Part shown: piece by piece, positions 32,498-39,707 of the stretch | Position numbering within the stretch: the first letter of the stretch is position 1 | Layout: each line of letters opens with the position of its first letter | Assembly (NCBI RefSeq): GCF_011030405.1 | Contig: NZ_JAAJTJ010000010.1 | Location: 1-64,000 of the forward strand | From: Parapedobacter sp. SGR-10 | GTDB taxonomy: Bacteria; Bacteroidota; Bacteroidia; Sphingobacteriales; Sphingobacteriaceae | Reading direction: 5' to 3' | Length of the DNA: 64,000 nucleotides | Made by a program: the position numbers and the translations under genes | Notes under the pieces: model-generated | What the model was told of the DNA's origin: nothing | The model's database searches: none | The model's input: the letters and a program-made list of their open reading frames with translations, nothing else

Positions 32498-32935
32498 CTA
32501 TTTTTTGTAGAGTTTCTTCTTAAGTTCGGCAGTGGTGATACAGAAGTTATATCCCTTTTTTTTCAAGGCATTGGCAAGAGCATTGTCACCTGTCCATATT
32601 TTGTGTCGTTTGTACAAGTGGAGCGCAACGAAATAAGCATCGTTTATATCAATATCCTGTACTATCTTTTTAGCTTCTATCAAATCTTTTTTAGGGATTT
32701 CATCCTTATCAATGATTCCAATGCCGGCAATTAACTTTCTAAAATTGGTAATAATCTGTTGATTGCTTTTGTCTGAAATATCAGCAATTTTTTGTGCATG
32801 GTTTTCTACTTCTTCAATGACATAATCCAGGACAAGAAATTGTATTCTACCTTTTTCAGCCAGGACAGAAGCCACAACTCCTCGAGGGGTAATGAGTGCA
32901 CTAATAAAGATATTACTATCTGTAATAACGATCAT
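32498..32935 (-). CDS. PIN domain toxin
   Basis: The 145-residue product is a PIN-domain ribonuclease of the type paired with small antitoxins. It begins I-V-I-T-D-S-N-I-F-I-S-A-L-I, with the first catalytic aspartate at about residue 6. A later acidic pair is seen in V-Q-D-I-D-I-N-D-A-Y-F-V-A-L-H-L (about 92-107), and I-W-T-G-D-N-A-L-A-N-A-L-K-K-K-G (about 113-128) supplies the last conserved aspartate. PIN toxins cut RNA with divalent metal. The gene overlaps the stop of the upstream antitoxin gene by four bases, as in typical modules. It sits between sigma and anti-sigma genes of PUL 1. Confidence 0.85.
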   Translation of the reverse strand: MIVITDSNIFISALITPRGVVASVLAEKGRIQFLVLDYVIEEVENHAQKIADISDKSNQQIITNFRKLIAGIGIIDKDEIPKKDLIEAKKIVQDIDINDAYFVALHLYKRHKIWTGDNALANALKKKGYNFCITTAELKKKLYKK

Positions 32936-33174
32936 TCGGGAATTGGCAAATTGTGATGTCTGTACAATCGTTTATTTATAGTACGATTTATCTCTGCCGA
33001 AAGTTTTTTAACAGCTTTTTGTTTTTCAGCATAAGACATTTTTTTTGCTTTTGTCTTCGGTTTAGTGTCTATTACAGAAAAATCAAGACCTAAACGCTTT
33101 GCCATATCCAGCAAAAAATCAATATCGCTTTTTTTTCCTTTATTTATAGTGATCGTAGTCATGACAATATCCAC
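32932..33174 (-). CDS. Antitoxin partner of the PIN toxin
   Basis: The 80-residue product (75 if the internal ATG at 33162 is used, which gives M-T-T-I-T-I-N-K-G-K-K) has an N-terminal beta-strand and helix, then a lysine-rich middle (K-P-K-T-K-A-K-K-M-S-Y-A-E-K-Q-K-A-V-K-K-L) and a C-terminal helix. Its size, charge and four-base overlap with the PIN gene identify it as the antitoxin; it may resemble the DUF2683 group, but I am not certain. It should bind both the toxin and its own promoter. No clear operator palindrome is seen in the short gap before the sigma gene. Confidence 0.7.
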   Translation of the reverse strand: MDIVMTTITINKGKKSDIDFLLDMAKRLGLDFSVIDTKPKTKAKKMSYAEKQKAVKKLSAEINRTINKRLYRHHNLPIPE

Positions 33175-33246
33175 TTATGACAAATATACAAAAAACTTAC
33201 GAAAATACAGAGTGCTCATATCTCGGAGACCTGAGAGATTTCGGTC

Positions 33247-33858
33247 TCAAAAAAACAAAGTAAAAATACCTGCTCCCAATTTTACCCTCAACACCCGAAG
33301 CGCATTTCTGACCTGCGTGCGTACGGTTTGAGGACTTATAGACAGTTCTTCTGCTATTTCTTTGTGGGACTTCTCCTGAAAACGGCTCATTTCGAATATC
33401 TGCCGCATCTGTGGAGGTAATGAAGTTACTTCCTTTTCAATTAATTGAACTAGTTCTTTTTCTCGTATTTTTTCATCCAGGGTATATTCACCTGCATTCA
33501 TAAAGTCCTGCAAGGATTGCATATACATCTCCCTGACCTTTTGGTTTCTGAATACATTCAGTACCCTGCTCCGAACGGACGTATACAGGTACGCCGATAA
33601 GCTTGTGATCTCTAAGGTTTCTTTTTTATTCCACAAATAAATAAAGATCTCCTGCAAGATATCTCTTACCTCTTCCCGGTCTGGTAGTCGTCGGTAAGCA
33701 TGGTTATACAGCAGACCATGATATCTCTTATAGATTTCATCCAATGCTGATCTATCGCCCGATTTCAACAAGTCCAGTAATTCAATATCCGTATATATCC
33801 TACTCAATGAAACATAAGGTTTGTTAACGAAAATACTATCTTTTTGGATAGTACACAA
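33247..33858 (-). CDS. ECF RNA polymerase sigma factor, PUL 1
   Basis: The 203-residue product is a FecI-like extracytoplasmic-function sigma factor. Region 2 is at about residues 28-95 (L-L-K-S-G-D-R-S-A-L-D-E-I-Y-K-R-Y-H-G-L-L-Y-N-H-A-Y, D-I-L-Q-E-I-F-I-Y-L-W) and region 4 at about 140-195 (L-P-P-Q-M-R-Q-I-F-E-M-S-R-F-Q-E-K-S-H-K-E-I-A-E-E-L-S-I-S-P-Q-T-V-R-T-Q-V). It should be held inactive by the FecR protein encoded downstream and released when the STN domain of SusC reports glycan. The start is uncertain: M-C-T-I-Q at 33858 gives a somewhat long N-terminus, and no good internal ATG is available. Confidence 0.9.
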   Translation of the reverse strand: MCTIQKDSIFVNKPYVSLSRIYTDIELLDLLKSGDRSALDEIYKRYHGLLYNHAYRRLPDREEVRDILQEIFIYLWNKKETLEITSLSAYLYTSVRSRVLNVFRNQKVREMYMQSLQDFMNAGEYTLDEKIREKELVQLIEKEVTSLPPQMRQIFEMSRFQEKSHKEIAEELSISPQTVRTQVRNALRVLRVKLGAGIFTLFF

Positions 33859-33956
33859 ACTGTTATTGGTTAATACGAATATCGCAATTTATTCGAAGGC
33901 AATACTCCTATAATTTATCAAAATTATCTAATATTTTGACATGAGAAGAACAACAT

Positions 33957-34880
33957 CTATTCAGATTTCTTTATAAACACATAATCTTCCAACCATGCCA
34001 TACAGCGATGCATCCACTTGTCTGATGTCGTACGGTTGTTCAGACCAAACCCATGACCTCCGGCCGGATATAGGATCATTTGCGCCTTTACATTATTCTG
34101 CTGCAACGCTTCATAAAACCGTAACGCATTTTCGACCTTCACGACTTTGTCGTCTCCGGCATGAACAATGAAAGTCGGGGGAACATCCGGTGTGACCTGC
34201 TCTTCGTTTGAATAAGCATATACCTTTTTCTCCGATGGCGAATTTCCGATCAGGTTATTGCGCGATCCCCTATGGGTCAACGAATCTTTCATACTGATGA
34301 CGGGATACATCAATATCATGAAATCGGGACGTACGCTTATTCCTTGGGTATCGACAACAGGTCTCTGAAAATGAGTACCTACCGTAGATGCCAAATGACC
34401 TCCTGCCGAAAAACCGATCACACCGACCTGATCGGGGTTTATATTCCATTTGGCAGCGTTCTTCCGGATCGTCACTAATGCAGTCTGCGCATCTTGCAAA
34501 GGTCCCGTGGATTTATCTTTCATCGTCTCATCCGAAGGCATCCTATATTTTAAGACAAAAGCAGCTATACCGTTTTTCTGAAATTCCTTGGCGATGAGAT
34601 GACCTTCTTTTTCTATTGCCAGACCGGCATAGCCACCTCCGGGACAGACCAAGATGGCCGGTGAAACCTGGTTGCTTGTCAATGCAGGATAGTAGGTAAG
34701 AGTCGGAACCGAAACTTTAGCAACCCACTCCCCTCCAGATTTTCTCGCTGTAGCAGTTTCCTGGTTTTGCACAACAATGCTATTGGGAATTGTATTTGCA
34801 TACAATGGCATTGTCTCTTGCGAAAAGGTTTTGGAACCACACAAAAAAAAGGTTGCGATCAAAATAGATATTATTCTCAT
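33957..34880 (-). CDS. Secreted alpha/beta hydrolase, acetyl esterase-like
   Basis: The 307-residue product starts M-R-I-I-S-I-L-I-A-T-F-F-L-C-G-S-K-T-F-S-Q, a Sec signal peptide; the longer frame to 34967 lacks one. The hydrolase domain has the oxyanion-hole motif C-P-G-G-G-Y-A-G-L near residue 70, the nucleophile elbow G-F-S-A-G-G-H-L-A-S near 155, H-A-G-D-D-K-V-V (acid) near 240 and G-G-H-G-F-G-L (histidine) near 275, so a complete Ser-Asp-His triad is visible. This is the BD-FAE or acetyl-xylan esterase type of PUL esterase, which removes acyl groups from glycans in the periplasm. It lies upstream of the PUL 1 sigma factor gene; a TATCTTTA stretch at about 34907 may be its promoter. Confidence 0.85.
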   Translation of the reverse strand: MRIISILIATFFLCGSKTFSQETMPLYANTIPNSIVVQNQETATARKSGGEWVAKVSVPTLTYYPALTSNQVSPAILVCPGGGYAGLAIEKEGHLIAKEFQKNGIAAFVLKYRMPSDETMKDKSTGPLQDAQTALVTIRKNAAKWNINPDQVGVIGFSAGGHLASTVGTHFQRPVVDTQGISVRPDFMILMYPVISMKDSLTHRGSRNNLIGNSPSEKKVYAYSNEEQVTPDVPPTFIVHAGDDKVVKVENALRFYEALQQNNVKAQMILYPAGGHGFGLNNRTTSDKWMHRCMAWLEDYVFIKKSE

Positions 34881-35094
34881 CAATATAATAATTTTTAGTT
34901 CTATAGTAAAGATAGGAATCTTTGAAACGTATTGCAACGAATAAAATTTTGCGCTACCACATAACAAAAATACTATCTAACATGATCTCCAACAATAACT
35001 TCTCGTTAGGGTAATCTGTGCACGACACCCTTATATAGTTTAATTTTTGACAGCGTATTTATCTGGTTTATAGAGATAAATATATAAAATATTC

Positions 35095-35289
35095 TTCATT
35101 CAACCCGTTGTGCATTATCAAATAAAAACCACTCTATTGTCATGCTGACGATAGGAATTGCAAAGCAATCATTCATGCCATTGAAGGCTAACACGAATGA
35201 ATAACCATCTGTTTGTGTATGGCTATTAGATTCCTCCTATTGTCGGAATGACAAAAAAAAACGCACATAATGCACAACGGGTTCATTCA
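35095..35289. mobile_element. MITE-like element with 8-bp direct repeats
   Basis: Outer arms AACCCGTTGTGCATTAT (35102-35118) and ATAATGCACAACGGGTT (35267-35283) are perfect 17-bp inverted repeats. An inner pair, GTCATGCTGA at 35139 and TCGGAATGAC at 35243, is nearly complementary. The whole is flanked by TTCATTCA at 35095-35102 and 35282-35289, which looks like a target duplication. It has no coding capacity. The rest of the gap 34981-35350 shows no gene. Confidence 0.65.
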
Positions 35290-35350
35290 TTATATTTTTA
35301 GTCCTTGCATAATAGAATCCCTCGTATGGATACACGTTTTTTTTGAATCG

Positions 35351-37294
35351 TCACCAACTTAAATTCTTTCTGTCATAAAACAAAATGCGCCCTGTCTCCA
35401 CTCCTATGACCAGATTATTTTTTGCACCACCGATATTTCCTACCGAAGGCGTACACTCATGTCCTCCCAACGATATATTCACACCTTTGTGCTTCAACAC
35501 CTTGGGAAAGGCATACTCCGGCTGCTCATTGGTACCTATATTTTTCAAAAACAAAATGGTTGATCCTCTCCTGGGTTTCATATTCAGCGGCAATCCCCGG
35601 TCAGTCGTATCGGGAATGGACTGTTTTCCATAGGTACCGATCAACAGATCGTGCACCCCATCCTCATCCCAATCTATGATCTCTAGCTTGCTGCGCCCTA
35701 CTGTACCTCCACGAGACTTATTGCCGCAGATCGGCTTTCCTTCCAATAGCAATTTTCCTCCATCCTTGACGTTATAGGCATCCAATTGCCAATAAAGATG
35801 CAATTCGTCATCCCGATCGAAAATCATATAAGCGACCTTGTCCCCAAACCGAGCCACGCCGGGCTTCACACGCCAAGTACCATGCAGATCCATTCCTTCC
35901 AGGTATAAGGGCCTCTCCGAAGCCAAGACAGGATTTTCTGCTGTACCGATATTCTTATAGAACATAAATTTTCCACGGCTGTCTCCGGTCAATATATCGA
36001 GCTTGCCATCTCCATCCCAGTCAAACACGGTAGGGCTCACATACCCCCACCTCGCCTCTCCGGGACCTTGTATATCTTCCCGATACCCTGGCTGGATGTG
36101 GATGATCTCATTATTTGCCTTCAGATATTCCGGATCACCATATTTAGGGTTTTCATTTGTTCCCTCGTTCTTATAGTAGAAAATAAAACCCATCGAGTTG
36201 CCGACGATCAGATCCACTAACCCGTCATTGTTCCAATCCACTAGACAGGGATTGACCAACGAACCAGCATATAAATCGGGATTCAGCTGCAACAGGTGTT
36301 TCGGTTTGTCAAATACCAGATTTCCCTTATCATTGATCTTATTCTGATTAGCATAATAATAGATTCCTCCTTCACCGACGGTCAATATCCCCTGATGCAT
36401 ATCATCATATTTGAAATGCCCTACATAAGCGTGCACATTTGGATTGCGCTGTATGATACCTTCCGCATCTACGATATATTTTTTTGCCCCAAGTGTGTTT
36501 TTCTTTATATCCCATTCATATCCCTGTATATTTCCTAAACGAGTTCCACTAAAAATGTAAAACTTATCTTGAATCTCTGCACCTATAAAACCGTCAAATG
36601 CATAATAGACCTGATCCAGAGAAGTGAACTGTTCTACTTTCACCTCGTTATCTTCTATACGATTCATCACACCTCCCAATATCCCTAGTCGGGGAATTTC
36701 GTACGGCCAAAAACCTTCCGCGTTATAAGCAATTTTGTGTGGGTATGATGCTCCATTTGAAAAAACGCCTTCTTCTCTCCTCCCTGCTAGGAAAAGGATC
36801 TTCCTATCGGGCAGCTCCACTATACCAAAATCCGAAAACCCCGTACCGAAAACCTTGATCTCTCCTTTTGGCTTAAATACCTTAGACGACTTGTCAAATT
36901 CGGCATAACGTATGACTTTGCCGTACTTCCACAGGCCATAAACTGTACCGCTACTGTGTTGGAATACTACTCCTCTCTCTTTGTTTTTTCCCTCATAAGG
37001 TGCATCGATCTCCAAAGGACTATCATAGATCGGTACTCCATCTGGAGACATTTTTTCAAAGGCATAATAATAGATCACACCTTGGCTTCCGTTTGTTCCC
37101 TGTAAAAATAAGTCTACAGGCTTGTCCGAACGAACCGCGGCAAGCCCCATCAGATAACCATTGTAAAAAGGAACAGATAGTCTACCGTAACCTTTCTTGT
37201 CCTGATTCAGAATAGGTCGACCGCTCTCCAGAGAGATCTGGGAGTAAGCTGCAAACCAGCTTGAGAATAATAAAAATATGATAATCTTGGGCAT
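35351..37294 (-). CDS. FG-GAP/VCBS repeat propeller protein, paralogue 1
   Basis: The 647-residue product has a signal peptide (residues 1-19) and a beta-propeller body with calcium-binding FG-GAP motifs: D-W-N-N-D-G-L-V-D-L-I-V-G near 355, D-W-D-G-D-G-K-L-D-I-L-T-G near 425 and D-W-D-E-D-G-V-H-D-L-L-I-G near 570. It is a close paralogue of the 657-residue protein at 43480-45453 (shared G-Y-R-E-D-I-Q-G-P and E-A-R-W-G-Y, G-D-S-R-G-K-F-M, R-R-G-S/A-K-T). The related PL11 rhamnogalacturonan lyases also have calcium-loaded propellers, so a lyase role is possible but unproven; glycan binding is the alternative. It is the last gene of the sialate-esterase unit. Confidence 0.78.
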   Translation of the reverse strand: MPKIIIFLLFSSWFAAYSQISLESGRPILNQDKKGYGRLSVPFYNGYLMGLAAVRSDKPVDLFLQGTNGSQGVIYYYAFEKMSPDGVPIYDSPLEIDAPYEGKNKERGVVFQHSSGTVYGLWKYGKVIRYAEFDKSSKVFKPKGEIKVFGTGFSDFGIVELPDRKILFLAGRREEGVFSNGASYPHKIAYNAEGFWPYEIPRLGILGGVMNRIEDNEVKVEQFTSLDQVYYAFDGFIGAEIQDKFYIFSGTRLGNIQGYEWDIKKNTLGAKKYIVDAEGIIQRNPNVHAYVGHFKYDDMHQGILTVGEGGIYYYANQNKINDKGNLVFDKPKHLLQLNPDLYAGSLVNPCLVDWNNDGLVDLIVGNSMGFIFYYKNEGTNENPKYGDPEYLKANNEIIHIQPGYREDIQGPGEARWGYVSPTVFDWDGDGKLDILTGDSRGKFMFYKNIGTAENPVLASERPLYLEGMDLHGTWRVKPGVARFGDKVAYMIFDRDDELHLYWQLDAYNVKDGGKLLLEGKPICGNKSRGGTVGRSKLEIIDWDEDGVHDLLIGTYGKQSIPDTTDRGLPLNMKPRRGSTILFLKNIGTNEQPEYAFPKVLKHKGVNISLGGHECTPSVGNIGGAKNNLVIGVETGRILFYDRKNLSW

Positions 37295-37326
37295 AAGTAG
37301 TTGTTTAATTAAAAGTCAATCATACC

Positions 37327-37436
37327 GTCATTTCGACGAGGTACGAGGAGAAATCTATGGATAAGAAATTTTTCAACAAGTTGAAAAATAGTTAATTAAA
37401 ATTCATCCATAGATTTCTCTCTTCGTTCGAAATGAC
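37327..37436. mobile_element. Dispersed palindromic repeat, copy 3
   Basis: Begins GTCATTTCGACGAGG and ends in TCGAAATGAC, with internal arms AATCTATGGATAAG and CATCCATAGATTTCTC. It is the closest relative of the copy at 32331-32440 and related to that at 17791-17878. It lies between the FG-GAP and sialate O-acetylesterase genes. Confidence 0.75.
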
Positions 37437-37475
37437 GACTAAATAAATTACCAGACATTTTTGCCCTTACTATTT

Positions 37476-38885
37476 CTACAACTCAATCCGAAATGGTGCT
37501 ACCGGCAGTCCGCTCTTGCTGAACAGATTGCCTATCGCAACATCTGAAAACGAAAACTTAACCGATTTCGGATTCTTTATCGTTGCATTGTAAACGACCA
37601 ATTTATTGCCTTCGATACGTGCATCGGCAACCTTATAGACATTGTCCGCTCCGGCAACAAACAATTCTTTAATTGTATTTCCTTGCATCATCAATCCATT
37701 GCTGACATAATCAAATTCCACGACTACCTCATTCCCTTTGACGGTATGCGATTTATACACCGGGGACTTATAATCCTGCAGTTTCTTGCCATATACTTCT
37801 GCCAATGCGATATTGGCTAAGCGATTGGCAACTTCTTTTTTATAGGGTGGATGGATATTTTTAATATCGGGCACCAGATCAGAAACCACGACCATAGCCG
37901 TTTTCGGTAGCTTCAACAGTGCCGTCTGCTGTTCTCTCAAAAGCGATGCTTTCTGCTCCGAAGGAGTAGATTGTTTATAGATATGTGGCGCAATCTGCAC
38001 ATAGTAGAATGGCAGTTCCGCATCCCATTCTTTTCTCCATGAATTGACCAATGCAGTCATCAGTCTATTATAGTTCTTGTAGTTGTTTACATTGGATTCG
38101 CCTTGGTACCAACAGAATCCAGCAAGAGTGAAGCCTTTCAACGGGTGTATCATACCATTCCAGCTGGACCCAATCGCTGTAGGACGTGAACGATGTGGAC
38201 TAAAGGTTTTCGCGTCGGCTAGCAAGACAGGGTCAGATTCCACAACTTCCTTAGGCATCCATACTTCAGCGTTAGTACCCCCAATGCTGGCACTGATGAT
38301 ACCGATGGGCACATCTAGCTCCTGATTTAGTTTTTTGGCCAAAAAGTATCCTATGGCACTAAATTCTTTTAGTCGATCACTGGATGCCATTTCCCATTTA
38401 TTGATAAAATTGTCCTGTGGTACCTGAGCACCGATACGATTGACATGCAACAACCGGATGTTTTTATTGTTGGCGTGGGGGATTTCGTCCAACATTTCTT
38501 GATGCTTGCTTTGTGCTCCCCATTCCATATTGGACTGCCCCGAACAAAGCCATACCTCACCAATCAAAATATCCTTTATAGAACTCGTTATGCGTCTGTT
38601 TACAAATTTGATTTCATAGGGTCCTCCTGCCTGTGGTGTTTTCAATATTGCCGACCATTCTGCGTTCCCGTCACAGGTCACTTTGACTGTATCCTGAGAC
38701 CAACCCGGCAATATCCATACCTGACTACCTCTTCCTCCCCAACCCCAGATCTTCACTTCAGCATTACGTTGTAGTACCATGTGGTCCGAAAATATGGATG
38801 GTAATGCCACCTGACTCTTTGTCGGCATATAGGCACAAAGCAATAAAATGAATACAAAGGAGGATGTAATGAATAATTTACGCAT
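37476..38885 (-). CDS. Sialate O-acetylesterase-like SGNH hydrolase
   Basis: The 469-residue product has a signal peptide (about residues 1-25) and the SGNH/GDSL hydrolase layout of the sialate O-acetylesterase family. Catalytic block I is C-S-G-Q-S-N-M-E-W-G at residues 114-123, with the nucleophile serine at 118; W-Y-Q-G-E-S-N-V near 260 and D-I-K-N-I-H-P-P-Y near 340, with the Asp/His pair, complete the site. The C-terminal part is a beta-sandwich. In PULs such enzymes remove acetyl groups from many glycans, not only sialic acid, so the substrate cannot be told. Its promoter (38910-38996) shares its architecture with those of the SusCD 2 and isomerase units. Confidence 0.88.
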   Translation of the reverse strand: MRKLFITSSFVFILLLCAYMPTKSQVALPSIFSDHMVLQRNAEVKIWGWGGRGSQVWILPGWSQDTVKVTCDGNAEWSAILKTPQAGGPYEIKFVNRRITSSIKDILIGEVWLCSGQSNMEWGAQSKHQEMLDEIPHANNKNIRLLHVNRIGAQVPQDNFINKWEMASSDRLKEFSAIGYFLAKKLNQELDVPIGIISASIGGTNAEVWMPKEVVESDPVLLADAKTFSPHRSRPTAIGSSWNGMIHPLKGFTLAGFCWYQGESNVNNYKNYNRLMTALVNSWRKEWDAELPFYYVQIAPHIYKQSTPSEQKASLLREQQTALLKLPKTAMVVVSDLVPDIKNIHPPYKKEVANRLANIALAEVYGKKLQDYKSPVYKSHTVKGNEVVVEFDYVSNGLMMQGNTIKELFVAGADNVYKVADARIEGNKLVVYNATIKNPKSVKFSFSDVAIGNLFSKSGLPVAPFRIEL

Positions 38886-38909
38886 AATGAGTATAATATA
38901 AAAAGTGAC

Positions 38910-38996
38910 ACATAAGTTTTTTGGTTAAGCCAAAGATAGAAAATCTATCTACAATCTTCATCTCATCATTTATCAAGAACATCCAACATATTGTCA
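38910..38996 (-). promoter_or_regulatory. PUL 2 regulon promoter, sialate esterase unit
   Basis: Read leftward it has TATCTTTG (plus-strand 38931-38938), a perfect TAnnTTTG element, and the box ATGTTGGAT (plus 38981-38989) upstream of it, flanked by TGACAA and TTGATAA. A 30-bp stretch at 38910-38939 is 27/30 identical to 54747-54776, and box-to-element spacing is 43 bases, the same as at 54818 and 59549. An activator site is inferred. Confidence 0.75.
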
Positions 38997-39040
38997 AAAA
39001 TCTATATAGAAAGCCCTACAAAATTGTTGGATATATATAA

Positions 39041-39096
39041 GGTAAAATCCTGCCAAAATCCGGAAAGACTAAAAAACTTTTTGGCGGAATTTTACC
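39041..39096. repeat. Long 18-bp stem-loop downstream of the 21-bp array
   Basis: GGTAAAATCCTGCCAAAA and TTTTGGCGGAATTTTACC pair over 18 bp with two mismatches around a 20-base loop. It lies between the promoter at 38910-38996 and the 21-bp array, in the 3' region of the leftward SusCD 2 operon, and may end or protect that transcript. There is no long U-run. Confidence 0.6.
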
Positions 39097-39202
39097 CCTT
39101 TCTCATGTATCAATTCGATCAAAAAAAATAAAAAAATCTACCCAAAACATCAGTAAAGGCATATTTTTTTCTTCTCCGCCCCTTTCAGCACCGTTCCCCC
39201 AG

Positions 39203-39706
39203 CCTTAAGGATATTTTGCGTTCCCGTCGGGATATCCGAAAAAACCCAAGGGAAATCATCCTTATCCCTTGGGAAATCCCAGACATCCCCAGGTAAATCC
39301 TGCATACCCTTCGGTATATCTTGCGTTCCCTCAGGGAGATACCGCATAGCCTTCGGGACATCGGAAGAATCCCAAAGGAAATCTTGCTTATCCATGGGGA
39401 TACAGCGCACATCCTTAAGGCTACAGTACCAATCCCTTGGAATATTCTCAACACCCTCAGGGAAATGTTGTCTGTCCGTTGGGATATGCTGCTTTTCCCA
39501 AAGGCGGCATCACACCTCCCTTGGAATATTTTGCATTTCACGAGGGAAACTGTATATATCCTTAGGGACATTTTAAAAAACCTTGGGGCGATCCTGCTCA
39601 ACCGTCTGTATCTTTCCGATACCCTTGAGGATATTTTCCGCTCCTTTACGGATATTTTGAAATTCCCTAAGAGGGTTTTGCCGATCCCTCGGGGTAATCC
39701 CAGCTA
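39203..39706. repeat. Array of 24 phased 21-bp units
   Basis: Twenty-four consecutive units start exactly every 21 bases from 39203, without any insertion or deletion. Each begins with a conserved core of the form CCYTNRGGAWAT, followed by about nine variable bases. C is present at unit position 1 and G at position 7 in all 24 units, and C at position 2 in 22. The core CCY-NN-RGG is a short dyad whose middle varies. The array ends one base before the stop codon of the FG-GAP gene. It contains quasi-open frames on both strands (period divisible by three) but no convincing gene, and no cas genes are present. Confidence 0.85.
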
Positions 39707-39707
39707 T

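Noticed and set aside
33247..33858. Pairing of the PUL 1 sigma gene with the PIN toxin-antitoxin as one system
   Set aside because: Each has its own well-known partner (FecR, and antitoxin with toxin); the order is better explained by insertion.
38480..38500. CCAACAT match inside the sialate esterase gene as a fourth regulon box
   Set aside because: It lies within coding sequence, lacks the flanking TGATAA and has no TAnnTTTG at the required distance.
39203..39706. CRISPR array
   Set aside because: The period of 21 bp is too short, the repeats are degenerate rather than identical, and there are no cas genes or leader.
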